The notes under the pieces: model-generated
What the model was told of the DNA's origin: nothing
Databases searched by the model: none
Seen by the model: the letters and a program-made list of their open reading frames with translations, nothing else
Shown: one piece after another, positions 33,044 to 44,391 of the stretch
How positions within the stretch are numbered: position 1 is the first letter of the stretch
Layout of the letters: each line of letters begins with the position of its first letter
Program-made: the position numbers and the translations under genes
Source: Puccinia triticina
Lineage: Eukaryota; Basidiomycota; Pucciniomycetes; Pucciniales; Pucciniaceae
Direction: 5' to 3'
DNA: 64,000 nucleotides
Assembly (NCBI RefSeq): GCF_026914185.1
Contig: NC_070561.1
Location: 7,378,001 to 7,442,000 of the forward strand

Positions 33044-34432
33044 ATGGATCACAACACCTCGGGAGACCAGCAATCTCAGTCCTCGTCAAACCATCAAATG
33101 GGTGAAGAGCATCAACAACCGATGTCGCAGGAGCAACGATTGGATGGTCTGGACAAGCAAGTAGGACGAATGGCGTCGGGGTTGGAGCAGCTGATCGCGA
33201 TCATGAAGGATACAAATTTACGACAACATCCTCCCCCTCCTCCGGTTGAATTTGAAGAGGTCCCAGCGGCACCACCGGCGGGGGCTCCGAATTTCGCTCG
33301 GTTCGCCTTTGTTCCAAATCCGGCGGCACCAATGCCTCAGTTGCGACAAGGGGAGACGTATCAGTCGGCGGGCGGAAACCCTCAGCAAGGACGACCAATG
33401 CCTTTTCCATTGCAGGAACATCCGGTGGATATGGGAGGAGGCCAGGGTCAAAATTTAGTTTACCTGGAACCACCCAAAATTACTGAACTATGGTTTTCCG
33501 GTGACCCGAAACAGTTGTCACGTTTTCTCCAGCTGATTCGTGATTATCTATATCCTCGCGAAGCCTTCTTCTCATCCCAAGCACGGATGATTGTGTGGAT
33601 TTCTCGACACTTTGGTTTCAAACCTTCGGATACGAATCAAAGTTCCAGTCCTGCGGAAGACTGGTACAACTCGCTCATCCTCACTAACGCCAGAGCTCAG
33701 AAGCTCTTTGATCAATATGCGGATTTAAATCGGCTTCCATTCTTACATCCCATGTTGTTGACGGTACGGGCCTTTGAAAAAGGATTGTTTGAGGCTTTCG
33801 GGGACAAATTTGCGGGAGAAACGGCGAAACGAAATTTGGAGGCCTGTGTTCAAGGAAATCGGACGGTAGCTGAGTACAATCCGCACTATCAATCACTGTG
33901 TCATTTGGTGGTTAACACGGAGGAGGCGATGATCGAGAAATATGTGGAAGGGTTGAATGACGACATTGTGGATCAAGCGATGTCGGATGCATGGCTGACA
34001 ACTCCTAATTTGGCGACGAAGATGAGCATGGCTCTCAGAGCGGCTCAACAGATCGAAAATTTGGCGAGAAGAAAGCAGAAGAAAAAAGGAAAGCACGGAC
34101 AATCTTCCTCCTTTCCAGTTCACCATCCACCCACCCATTTCTATCAACACCCAAATACCTCGGTTCGGGCTCCGGACGCCATGGATATCGACACCACGTC
34201 AACTTATCAAGCGGCTCGAACACCAGAGCAAAAGTTTGAGGCCCTTTTTCGTACGGTCTGTATGGCGCAGCGAGTTTGTTTTCGTTGTTTACAGCAAACG
34301 AGTCCTCCAGATCATATTAACGCTTATAACTGCCCTAACATGGGAGTTTCGGGAGCGGCCCGGAAGAAATTCGTCGAGCAATATCAAAATGCGGTTCCGC
34401 AGCAAGTGGCTGAGATTTCTTTTGGACTTTGA
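33044..34432 (+). CDS. gag: Gypsy gag
   Basis: 462 residues from ATG 33044. A Gln/Ser-rich N-terminus and Pro/Ala-rich linker precede a capsid-like helical region (KITELWFSGDPKQLSRFLQL near 145-165, to AAQQIENLARRKQKKKGK near 340-360). A basic segment follows, then the nucleocapsid motif CFRC-x8-H-x5-C near 430-447, which is not the usual CX2CX4HX4C knuckle. The TGA at 34430-34432 is in frame with pol, and the frame stays open after it, so gag and pol were or are one polyprotein. TGA followed by C is a leaky context, but loss of a sense codon is as likely. Its role is packaging element RNA. Confidence 0.9.
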   Translation: MDHNTSGDQQSQSSSNHQMGEEHQQPMSQEQRLDGLDKQVGRMASGLEQLIAIMKDTNLRQHPPPPPVEFEEVPAAPPAGAPNFARFAFVPNPAAPMPQLRQGETYQSAGGNPQQGRPMPFPLQEHPVDMGGGQGQNLVYLEPPKITELWFSGDPKQLSRFLQLIRDYLYPREAFFSSQARMIVWISRHFGFKPSDTNQSSSPAEDWYNSLILTNARAQKLFDQYADLNRLPFLHPMLLTVRAFEKGLFEAFGDKFAGETAKRNLEACVQGNRTVAEYNPHYQSLCHLVVNTEEAMIEKYVEGLNDDIVDQAMSDAWLTTPNLATKMSMALRAAQQIENLARRKQKKKGKHGQSSSFPVHHPPTHFYQHPNTSVRAPDAMDIDTTSTYQAARTPEQKFEALFRTVCMAQRVCFRCLQQTSPPDHINAYNCPNMGVSGAARKKFVEQYQNAVPQQVAEISFGL

Positions 34433-36844
34433 CCTCCTGGGGAAAGTAGTGTTCGGAAACTTCCTCTGTATCCCAAAGGACCGCCTCCAGCACCGCAAAT
34501 CCCTCAACATCCTAGCTGGGATTGGAACAGTGTGGTGGACAGTCCGGTAGGAGCGGAGCCAGCGGGGGTTTCAGCGCCGGGGACAGTTTCGAATGCTCAA
34601 ATAGGATACGACGAACCTCAAGATGAAGACGATGTGATTCCGGTGGCTACGGTTCAAGTGCGATTGGATTGTTCGAAGGCGGGAAGGATTCTGATTCCGG
34701 TATCATTTTGGACGTCGGGTTCGAATTCAGTGATTGCGTCGGTTCTTGTGGACACAGGATCCATGGCGAATTTCATCAGTGATTGTTTTATTCGAGAAAA
34801 TCGACTTTCTTCCCACAGGCGCAAGACGGCTATCAAGTGTGTTGGATTCGATGGACAACCAGGAGTAGGGGGGACGGTCACTCACGATTGGGCCGGCAAA
34901 ATCACACTCTTGTTGATTGACAATCAACCGGTACAGTTCAACAGTACTTTTGGAATCACTCGATTGGGATCGGTGGATGCAATTTTTGGGTTGCCTTGGT
35001 TGGATCGCCAAACTTGGAGCGCGTCGGGGAGCATGGAGCATGGACACCGTTTCACATTGGGGTCGACTCAAGTCTTTGTCATTGATTCTTCGGATCTTGG
35101 GGAGGGACTTGAAGGTAAAGTTGACTCTTATTCATGTATCGCTTCTATTTCTGAAAAACCTTTCCATTTGCCATCAGAATTTGAACAATTTGCTAACGTT
35201 TTTCGTCCACAGGATAATTGTACCCTCCCTCCGCATAGGGACATGGATATTTCCATTGACTTACGGGAAGGAGCCATTCCTCCGTTCGGGGGGTTATACA
35301 ATTTATCCGTTGTAGAGTTAGCGCAGCTTAAAGAATATATTGATGAAAATTTGAAAAAAGGTTTTATTCGAGTGTCTTCATCGAGCGCAGCGGCGCCAAT
35401 CTTTTTTGTGAGAGTGCCGGGTAAGAAACCGCATCCTTGTGTGGATTACCGAGGTTTGAATGCTTTAACGGTAAGAGACAGTTACCCAATTCCCATATTG
35501 GGACAACTGTTAAATCAATTGCAGGGATGCAAGTTTTTTTCGAAAATTGATCTCAAGGCAGCGTTTAACTTGTTAAGGGTAAAAGAGGGTCATGAATGGA
35601 AGACAGCATTCAGAACTCCGTGGGTATTGTATGAGTATCTGGTTATGCCGTTCGGGCTGGCAAATGCTCCGGCATGCTTTCAAAGATTCATTCAACATGT
35701 TTTAAGAGAATTCTTACATGTATCTTGTTTTGTTTACATTGATGATATTTTAATATTTTCGAAAACTAAAGCAGAACACACGGAACACGTTCAGCAGGTG
35801 TTGTCTAGGCTCAAGGATAACTTTCTATTTGCTTCTCCGGAAAAATGTTCATTCTATGTTGACAAGGTTTCCTTTCTAGGTTTTGACATATCACCGGAAG
35901 GGATTAAAATGGATCCGGCAAAATTGGATACTGTGGTCCAATGGCCGTACCCGGAATCTGTTTGTCACTTACAAAAGTTTCTAGGATTTGCTAACTTTTA
36001 TCGAAAATTTATCCATAGATTTTCGGAGGTAACGGCACCACTCACGGCGTTGACAAAAAAGGGAGTGGATGTTCCGAAAAACTTAGAACAGGAGGAGTGT
36101 CGTCTCTTGTTTTCCTTCTTAAAGAAATGCTTCACTAGGGCACCTCTGTTGATGCACTTTGATTTCTCCAAAACACGCATTCTGTTTGTAGACAGTTCGA
36201 AATATGCTATATTGGGAGTTTTGTGTCAACCAGACGAGAAAGGGGATCTCCATCCAGTTTCTTTCCTCTCTAGAAAGCTGACGCCTCAAGAATCTCTTTG
36301 GCAGGTACATGACCAGGAACTTTACGCGGTGGTATCGGCGTTTGAGGAATGGAGAGCTTGGTTGATCGACACGAATGAACCCGTCATTGTAATGTCAGAT
36401 CATGCAAATCTTAAGTATTTCATGGATAATCAAAATTTGTCCGATCGACAAGCAAGATGGGCAGTAAAGCTTTCTTCATTCCATTTTGTCATAAAGCATG
36501 TGTCAGGTAGAAACAATCCGGCAGATCCAGCAACACGGCGCCCAGATTTTGTTGTGGACAACGAGTCGGAAGATTCAAAGAGGGTTATGTTTCAAAAGGA
36601 CCAAGATGTAATGAAGTTAACGGAATCGGAAAATCAAGAAATTTCGACAATTGAGGAATCTGTTTTAGAAAATACAACGGATAAAATCGAGAATGAGATA
36701 ATTGATTCGGGATGTAATGCTGATCATATGTTTTGTCAACCATCAAGGAGGATGTTAGACATTCTTTGGAAGGCATATCGAGACAAACCGCCGGTAGGAG
36801 ATGTAGAAGATGAAGAATCTCCGCTCCAATTTGAACAAGGGTTA
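34433..36844 (+). CDS. pol: Gypsy pol, protease-reverse transcriptase-RNase H
   Basis: Open in the gag frame directly after the TGA, and given to the point where a solo LTR interrupts it (the interrupted frame runs on to a stop at 36898). Aspartic protease: VLVDTGSMANF, about 34750. Reverse transcriptase: KGFIRVSSSSAAAPIFFV, the KIDLKAAFN catalytic Asp motif, then YIDDILIF at about 35740. RNase H: ILFVDSSKYAILG at about 36180, ELYAVVSAFEEW, and VMSDHANLKYF. The catalytic residues I can see are intact. The tail after ATRRPDF is acidic and leads into FEQGL, which continued as WWLKDR before the nested insertion. Confidence 0.9.
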
Positions 36845-37179
36845 TGTAACCCCCCCCCTTGGGGGTGTCACAAGAAGAATCACAGGATCCCAAACTGACC
36901 GGTACTTAGTCCAGCCATTCCCCCGCCCCTCCTAGCTCAGCAGAGATGTTCCTTCCATCTCTCCTGAGCTAGGTGAGTCTGTCCAGTTCCTCTTCCTTTC
37001 TCCTTCTTCCCAGAACCTTGTATGTAGTCCTGACACAGAGATGTTCCTTCCATCTCTCCTGAGCTAGGTTTTCTGCAATCCACACAACTGTTGGTTCTAG
37101 AAATCTCCCGAGGCTCAGCCTTCCTCGTTCCCAGTGCCAGTTCCGACCAGTGAAGCGCCCCCTATTTGGAGCGCTTACA
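36845..37179 (+). mobile_element. Solo LTR nested in gypsy pol, 335 bp, TSD GGTTA
   Basis: TGTAACCCCC start and CGCTTACA end, flanked by GGTTA at 36840-36844 and 37180-37184. Removing it and one GGTTA restores FEQGLWWLKDRIFVPS in frame. It holds two copies of a segment including AGAGATGTTCC, CATCTCTCC and GAGCTAGG (about 36942 and 37040). The same doubled layout and a TTGGGGGTGTCACA-type start occur in the LTRs at 20803 and 24229, so it belongs to a related family. It was left by recombination between the two LTRs of a full element. Confidence 0.85.
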
Positions 37180-37184
37180 GGTTA

Positions 37185-38558
37185 TGGTGGTTAAAAGATC
37201 GTATTTTTGTTCCTTCTGTGATCCGTCCTATGATCTTACAGATGTTTCATGATGATATCTCGGCGGGACATGTAGGATCGTTGAAAACTCTCCAGAATAT
37301 CACGCGGTCGTTTAATTGGCAGGGTATCAGAGCAGATGTATTGAAATACACCAAGTCATGTCTATCTTGTCAGAAGGCAAAACATTCGAATAAAAAACCG
37401 CCGGGATTGATGGTTTCATTGTCAATCCCTGAACGACCGTGGAGTATAATCGGAATCAATTTTGTGGTCAAACTCCCGATTTCAAAGAGCTTTGATTCAA
37501 TATTGGTTATAGTAGACCATTTTTCAAAAGCAGCGCATTTTATTCTGGCGTGCAAAACTTGGACAGCGGAAGAATTTGCTTACGTGTTTTTGGATCGTTT
37601 TATTAGATATCATGGATTGCCAGATAAGATAGTTTCGGATCGAGGAGCTATTTTTGTGTCAAAGTTTTGGAAGGAGGTTCAGAGGCTGCTTCGTATCAGA
37701 CCGGCTCCTTCAACTGCATGGCATCCAAGAACAGATGGTCAAACAGAGCGAACAAATCAAACAATGGAAACTTATATTCGTCATTTTGTTTCAGATCGAC
37801 AGGATGATTGTGCATCTCTGCTTCCTATGGCCGAATTAGTTTTTAACACTTCGGTTGCAGCATCGACAGGATATTCGCCATTTTTTGCACAATTCTCTTT
37901 CCACCCGAGGATGAATACTCTCACTGGAGGATCTCTGGTGCCCGCGGCAGATGATTTAATTGAGACGCTAGCTGACATTCATCATTCCTTGAAAATATAT
38001 ATGACCAGGGCAAAAGAAATACAGAAGGAATATTTTGATAAACGGGCTTGTGAAGGACCAAGTTTTAAATAAGGAGATTGGGTTTGGTTACTGCGTCGCA
38101 ACATCGCCACTAAGAGACCTTCGGGGAAATTGGATTTCAAAAAACTAGGGCCGTTTAAGATCACGCAACAGATAGGAACTGAGGCCTTTTGTCTATCACT
38201 TCCTCAAGAACTGCGTCGTATTCACCCAGTTTTCCATTCTTCGTTATTAGTAGCTTATGTTAATCCGCGATCTTTCCCGGGCAGGAAGGGCCCTCCACCA
38301 CCCAAGTTACACGAAGGGGATCCGGAACGGTTTTATGACGAGTCTGATATAGAATCCATCATTGGGTATCGCAGATTGATACAGAACAGGCATGAATATT
38401 TGGTGACTTGGCGACATGGTACTACGGCAGACAACTCATGGATACGGGCAGGACATTTTGCGGAAAACATGCTCGAATATTTGAAGACATTTCACGACAA
38501 ATTCGGGATCGCGCCGATCATATTGCCCTCGAATAAATTCATCAAGATCAGAATCTAG
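37185..38558 (+). pseudogene. Gypsy integrase and C-terminal chromodomain-like region
   Basis: The zinc-binding module H..GHVGSLKT..CLSCQKAK is intact. The core has Asp-2 in VSDRGAIFV and Glu in TDGQTERTNQ, but the first catalytic Asp, expected before FVVKLP, is Asn (GINFVVKLP). A TAA at 38070-38072 cuts the frame after GPSFK. The same frame reopens at once with GDWVWLLRR, then GPFKI, then HPVFHSSLL, and ends in a chromodomain-like segment (IESIIGYRRL..EYLVTWRHG..NSWIRAGHF) at 38558. Integrase would thus be inactive and lack its targeting domain. The start is interrupted by the nested solo LTR. Confidence 0.9.
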
Positions 38559-38577
38559 GGTATATGGCAGGCCATTT

Positions 38578-38978
38578 TGTCAAACTCAGGTCGGAAACCA
38601 TGAAACAAAAAGTTCAAAAATCAAGATAAAGGGTTCTATTATCTACGAAAGTTCTACGCAACGCGCACGGATCAAGGGATGCGCTCATTAGACGACAACA
38701 AAGGATCAATCATTGTTATAGTTTCTACACCTTAAAGATGTTCTTTCAAAATCTAAACTTATTTTCATATATATATATCTTCAAAGAATCGTTGTAATTT
38801 CCCTTTTCTTTAAGAGATTTATTTTGTTATTTTTCTTTATCATCACAAAATCTTTGCTATAAATATAAGTTATCTCAAGTTACACGTCAGAAGTTAAAAT
38901 TCAGATAAAAAGTCCAAAACAGAGAAAAGAAAGTAAAAGTCTAGGGTTTTTGAAGTGAAAAAAGCCGCGTTCTTTACA
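38578..38978 (+). repeat. 3' LTR of the gypsy element
   Basis: 401 bp, identical to the 5' LTR except for a 3-base deletion in a CAT/ATAT run, and followed by target duplication CCCCT. Confidence 0.95.
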
Positions 38979-40825
38979 CCCCTCCCTGGGAGGCCCCTAA
39001 CTGCTTGGTTAGGCCCCCCCTGGCTAGTTTACCAACCGGCCCACTTTTGCTCGTTGATCCGGCACAGCTGGAGGGTCATCCATAGGGCCTCCGGGCCTTT
39101 GGGGATATTCAACGTGCCAAGTGAGAATAATGGGGCATTTCTTGCCCCATTTTGTGAGAAACAAACACCCCAAAACTTAGATCTGCAGATCTAGAATTTT
39201 GTGGATTTAAGAAAGTGGGATATGTACCTTTTTTCTAATTTTCAATCAGATATTCTCCCATAACAAATGGCATTACCACACTTGGACATGATGTGTTCAC
39301 AAATAATTGCCAAGTTCAAAAATATGTGACATTTGTCCATTTGGATATAATAAATGTCCTGCTGAGTTTTAAAAATGTATAACCCTGGCAGTTGTGAGGT
39401 ATCTAAGGCAGCAACATGATTTCAAATGGTTAAATTAGAAATCCATGATCCACAAAAAAAGGTAATGCAGACCATGATTTATGGTAAAGACACTATGGGC
39501 CATTTTGCCAATTGGAAACAATTTATTTGCCCATGATGGTTTCAAAAAGAACCATCAGAATCAGATGCTTCAACTTGCAACATTGGTGATTGCCAATTTA
39601 CACTATTCAGATAATCACAGGAATACATCAACATTAATCATATCAACATTAATCATATCAACACTTCAGCTTCCCACATCAAACCACATACCTGACAGGA
39701 AACCCCTAGTCTTTTTCACGACCCTACTCTTGTGCAACAAATGAACAGCCCAAATAGCCCATGCCTGATGATTGATTTCAGAATCACTGTTTCCATAAAA
39801 TTTTAATTTGCACCCATCTTCCTGGCCACTCTTAGGGCTGTTTCTATCAAGTTTCACTCATATTAACCATCTTAATCAACACCTGCCCTGATCAACCTGC
39901 TTGTGCATGATAGCAATCAATCCACTCTCATCAACCTGCTTCCAATTGACAGCAATCATTCAATACAGTACCTTAATCAACCTGCCTATACTCAATGCCA
40001 ACATTTTGCTTGCCCATCTCAAGATTTGTCAGCAGACTATTCATGTGGATCTCCTCCCTGATCCTCAAGTCACTTGGTTAATCAAAGCAGATCAGAACAA
40101 AAAGTTTGACAATAATCATCATCACAATGTGCAGGTAGCTAATTAACTATTCTTTTGCTTGAAAAATATTGTCATGAAACCTGATTATCAAGACATGAAT
40201 ACAATGTTGTAAGTGCGCATTTGTTCTTGTTTCTTTTTTTATGTTTTTTTTTATAAGCCACCATTGTGGAAACCTACAACATCTTTCCTGGCTGATGTAG
40301 ACAAAATTACTACTGAAGGGAGCAGCGGGGAGGTTTAATTGACTTTTTACACCAAAAAACTCAAAGAAAACCCCAAACAATTGAAAACAGCAATAGAGAG
40401 GAGTAAAGAGAGGAGGACGGACTTTGCGTTTACCTATGATGTCAAGCAGCTTGATCATGGTTCTGATCTGGGCCAAGCTTTTGGAAGTTTCCTGGGTAGT
40501 CATTGTTCCCTCAACGTTGGGGAGGGGATCGGAATTCTGGAAGTTCTGGTTCGCGGCGGAGGCGTTGGGGAGCTTGAGAGCAGAGGGCCGGGGCCGAGGC
40601 CGAGGCTGGCGGCGAAGAGCGGTGTGGTGACGTGGTGTGTTCGTGGTCGGAGAGGGGGGGGCAGAAGGGCGTACGGGGAGATACTTGACGGGGTGCGCTT
40701 GTTTGAGGGGAAGAGTTGGAGCAGGAGGTGGTCACCATTCATGAGGGAGATGCTTGTGTGATGAGACTGGCCACTCGTCTTTGGATGCACCTTGTTTGCC
40801 AGCAGCACAAAGCTGTTGCTCGTGC
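38979..40825. other. Flank and degenerate 3' end of the CSN1-like locus
   Basis: 38979-40300 is AT-rich with no gene seen. From about 40830 down to 40430 the minus strand has protein-like stretches that resemble the end of a CSN1 gene (SISLMNGDHLLLQLF near 40740; MTTQETSKSLAQIRTMIKLL near 40460). I could not connect them in frame to the exons upstream. Confidence 0.4.
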
Positions 40826-42180
40826 TCAACAACGACATGCCCGTTCCTGAATAATCATCATTAAGCGCTCCGTCTGCTCGGCCAGATACAAATCACCTTG
40901 GTACAGCGGCTTATTTATTGATTCAAATTATCAGTTTCCTCCGTCTCCCCTCTCGACGAATGTGGAAAGAGTAAGGAAACGGACTAACCAGAGAGGCTTT
41001 CAAATACTCAAACACGCCGCGGTACTTATTTTCTCTGAACAAGTTCAAGATCCGTCTCAACTGGGGCTCGCTGTTGAGCATCAACCTGAACTCAAGGTTA
41101 TTGATCAGACGGTCTTTCAACTGCTGTCAATCGGAATGAGCCAAGCCACAGAGAGTCGTATAGATTGCTATGTCGGTCGCCGTCGCCAGCTACACACACA
41201 AATATATACTTAGTCTTAGCTTCCTGCTCTCCACTGAAAATCGGGTTCTGAGCTTTCACGTCCTTACCAGTTCTCCACCAGTGCTCTCTCCGGCATCTTT
41301 TTCTACCTTGAGAAAGTAGCTCGTTGCTCTCCCAAAGTCTCCCTGGGCAAGCGATGTGAGTGCATTGACAACATTAACTCTGTCGGACCATCGTTGGATA
41401 TCTTTCTTGGTTCTGGATAAACAAAGCATCAAAATGAACACAAGAGGCAATCACTGCTTAATTTTGAGAAGGAAGCACTCACGAGTCACGGGAATCAATG
41501 CCTACGGTGGATGTGGATCCACTAGTCTTAGTTTTTGCGGCCTTGAGCTCCAAGGATCCAATGAGGGTGTCAAGAGCACCCTGGGCCTTAGCCGCATGAC
41601 TCTGAGCCAGCTTGAAGTTTTCAGCGTCAAGTGCCAGGTCGAGGGAGGCGAGGGAGAGTTCGGCAGCATGTAATGCGGTTGTGGCGTGTTCTCTAGCCTT
41701 CGAGAACACTCGATGAGCGCTCCCAACGTCACCCACTTTGCGGTAATGGGCACCCAGCGCTTGGTAACTGGACTGGAATTCAATTCAGGGCGCGTTTTAA
41801 ATAGAGCAATCAACAAAATCAATCATAATCAACAGATACGAAAGACTCACCCAGATCCCATCCTTAATACAATTAGTCGTTTTGTGTTTCAGGTCGTTCT
41901 CGAGTCTTGCAAGCGTGTGATTGATCTCGTCCTGGGTACTATTGATCCAGTCCTTGTTTGCGGTCAACAGGGGAAGATTGTTTGCCGAGGCAAGCTTATT
42001 GTGCGCGGCTAGGGTCTCCTTATACAGTGAGATATCCCAGGTGGATTGAACAATCGCCTCCAGCGCCAGTTTGTATGCGCTCAGAGAAATCGGCGAGCAT
42101 AATTGACCTAAGAACCGGAGCCAATTGATTGCTTGTCGACCTGGACGCACCCATGTTTTTTCAATTATATCAAGTGCTCG
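40826..42180 (-). pseudogene. COP9 signalosome subunit 1-like (CSN1/RPN7, PCI family), damaged
   Basis: Minus-strand exons: 42180-41851, 41772-41483, 41412-41268, 41189-40989 and 40909-40826, all with GT-AG introns in frame. The protein reads AYKLALEAI..TWDISLYKETL, TLARLENDLKHKTTNCIKDG, SSYQALGAHYRKVGDVGSAH, KAREHATTALHAAELSLASL, DRVNVVNALTSLAQGDFGRA, IAIYTTLCGLAHSD, LNSEPQLRRIL and AEQTERLMMIIQERA. This order is the helical-repeat part of CSN1/RPN7 proteins. CSN1 scaffolds the complex that removes Nedd8 from cullins. Lesions: an in-frame TGA (41127-41129) where DRQQL would be expected, and a stop at 40826-40828 that removes the PCI winged helix. No N-terminal exon or start was found. RPN7 is the alternative. 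Confidence 0.6.
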
Positions 42181-42183
42181 TCA

Positions 42184-43111
42184 GTTCAGCCGTTCTACAA
42201 ATAGATCCTTTCTTTGAAAAATATTTTGATGAGCCACATGTGAAGAAGACCTGAGAGCGAGTTCAAGAGTTGAAGGGCTGAGCTGGTACGGGCGATGGCT
42301 GGAGGTTAAGCCACATCAATGCCCGATGACACGCCTGCCTGGAATGTTGTGACAACGGTATTGCAATGGTTTTGCCCCGGTGGTGGCTTTGCATGGTGAC
42401 TGTAGAGAAGGGGTTGCACCTGGGGGAAATATGGGTATGTACATAGAGCGTTGCGGCAATGGACTTGGCAAAGCACTGACCTAGTGTTGCTGCCAAGTCG
42501 CGGTGTTAAGTAGCACAATGTGCAGTGTAGATTAATATGCCTGCTTAACAGCGGGCTGGAAGTTAGGAGAAGAAAGGATTCCGCGCGCGGAGATCCTTTC
42601 TCCCTTTATATAGTAGGGGAGGCTCTCGTCAAGAGAACTTCCCCCAGAGTTTTTGGTACCAAGCCCGTCCGCATTGCTGATCAGAATCAGCGATTGGGGC
42701 CTTTACCTCTCGAACTCCCTTTTCTTTCATACACTCAACTTCCTTGATTCAAACCCTACAACCTTCCCTCCATCTCCACCAAACTCCAAGCGCTACTCCC
42801 TTTGGCCTTTGACTTTGCCCCGCGGATACTAGTAAGTCTCCGACCAGGTAAAGTCAAGAGGCTCTCCTCCTTCTCCCTTTCTCTTTTGTTTGGCGCTTGG
42901 ATCCTCGAGATCTCAGCGAATATTATTCTTTGCTAGGCCCCTCTTACCCAAGAGGCGTGGCTCCTCCTCTCGCACTGTTGATTGAGTAGAGATAGACTTT
43001 GGTCTATGTGTTCTTTTTAGTTTCTTCCGCCTCGCCAGCGCTGTACTCCTTGATAACCAGTATCAAGTTTATTCAGAGGAACGTCACCTTAGAGACGTAC
43101 GCTGACAAACA
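42184..43111. other. Intergenic, possible promoter or LTR fragment
   Basis: TTTATATAGTAGGGG lies at about 42604, followed by a pyrimidine-rich stretch (42700-42960), as in many LTRs or promoters. I found no matching second copy or target duplication. No gene recognised. Confidence 0.4.
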
Positions 43112-43578
43112 TTGTAAACGCTGTGCTGCGCTAAAAAAAGCGGCCATTTAGCGCAGCGCAGCGGTCACACCGCTACGTCCCAGAGGCATGTAGCGGAAGC
43201 TGTTGAAAAAACCGCTGCGCTACTCGCTACGCGCAGCGGTTGACCGCTACCCACCCAGGGCAATTAGCAATAGCGCAGAGGAAGCGGAAATCTGCTGTGC
43301 TATCCACTAAATTAGCGGATAGCAGCATTTAACTGCATGTTAAACCTCTTTTAACATGATTCAAAGCATTTTCTTTCTTCTTTTTAAAACCTTTGCACTA
43401 CCGCTGAAGCGCAGCGGTTCAGCGCTACGTGACCGCTTTTTTAGCGTGCTAAAATCATCCTTTTTTTGCCAGGAAAAGAAAAAGCGGTTAGCACAGCGGT
43501 CTGGCCGCTGCGCGCAGCGGCACAAAAAACCGGTGCGCTAGCCGCTTTGCTGTGCTAAACGCAGCACAGCTGTTACAA
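43112..43578. mobile_element. Inverted-repeat element rich in GCAGCGG/CCGCT words, 467 bp
   Basis: The ends are TTGTAAACGCTGTGCTGCG and CGCAGCACAGCTGTTACAA. The interior alternates AGCGGT and ACCGCT words with AT-rich gaps and TTAGCGNNGCTAA palindromes. No convincing target-site duplication and no coding capacity. Confidence 0.6.
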
Positions 43579-44391
43579 CGTGAATGCTAATTTGGCCTGC
43601 AGGTACCACTGGCCTACCAACTAAGTACTCCCGGTGTAAGAACTCCTTTGGGACTCGTGGGAGTTCTGTGAGTGGGAGATAACAAATATGATATTGCAGC
43701 TAAGCAATAATTATGTTACGGGTGGTTTGAAGAACCTGCCCCTCTATTTTACTACACAAGGATTCTGACAACAAAATTTATTTATTGTTGGGGAAAAACC
43801 TTGATAGAGATCACTATGTGAAGTAGTCTTGATCAGACTCAGATCATAAAACAATGTAGATGATGTGAAATGACACAAGCTATTTAAGAACCTGATTATG
43901 ATCACAGGTGTTGGGTGAGTCAATGTTGAGATCACACTGTTAAATGAATGAGTGAATGGTTGGCTGGTGGCTGCTATTCACATGCTGAATTCAGATGAGG
44001 GGGAAGGGAGGGCTCATTATAAATTTTATTTACAAGGCAGCCGACTTGTGGTTCTGGCCCTAAGTCTAATTGAATATGCATAAAAATATGGCCAACTTGT
44101 GGTTGTAGCCCTAACTCTGATTGAACATGCACAAAAAATATGACCCAGTGGTGTTTGGCTCTAATGCCATATTATGTACTACCAATGTACTTCTATACTA
44201 TGTACTTTTGTTGGATGAAAATCATTTAAACAAAATAACTAGTGGAGCTATCCTAGTGGTTAAGTGAGTGACTAGGGGCTAAAAAAAGTTCAGAATCTAA
44301 TTATGCAATAACAAATTGAAGAATATACCTCCTTCTCATGTATTTAACTATCACTTTATGTAATTTGATACTTGAAACAGATTTGGCACAC
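43579..44391. other. Intergenic with a 2-copy about 50-bp tandem repeat
   Basis: GACTTGTGGTTCTGGCCCTAA (split across 44043-44063) and AACTTGTGGTTGTAGCCC (44093-44110) start two diverged units that end in ATGCATAAAAATATG and ATGCACAAAAAATATGA. The rest is AT-rich with no gene seen. Confidence 0.5.

Larger units (their letters stand above)
32030..38978 (+). mobile_element. Ty3/gypsy retrotransposon with chromodomain-type C-terminus, 6949 bp, TSD CCCCT
   Basis: Near-identical LTRs bound gag, protease, reverse transcriptase, RNase H and integrase in Ty3/gypsy order. CCCCT lies on both sides (32025-32029, 38979-38983). A nested solo LTR (36845-37179) splits pol. Without it, gag and pol are one reading frame apart from two stops (TGA 34430-34432, TAA 38070-38072). 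The element is young by its LTRs but cannot move on its own products. Confidence 0.95.

Noticed and set aside
42263..42518. Upstream exon of the CSN1-like gene
   Set aside because: Minus-strand frames here show no resemblance to a CSN1 N-terminus, and no splice pair joins them.
42500..43111. Solo LTR with TTTATATAG promoter
   Set aside because: No second copy in the window, and no matched TG/CA ends with target duplication could be fixed.
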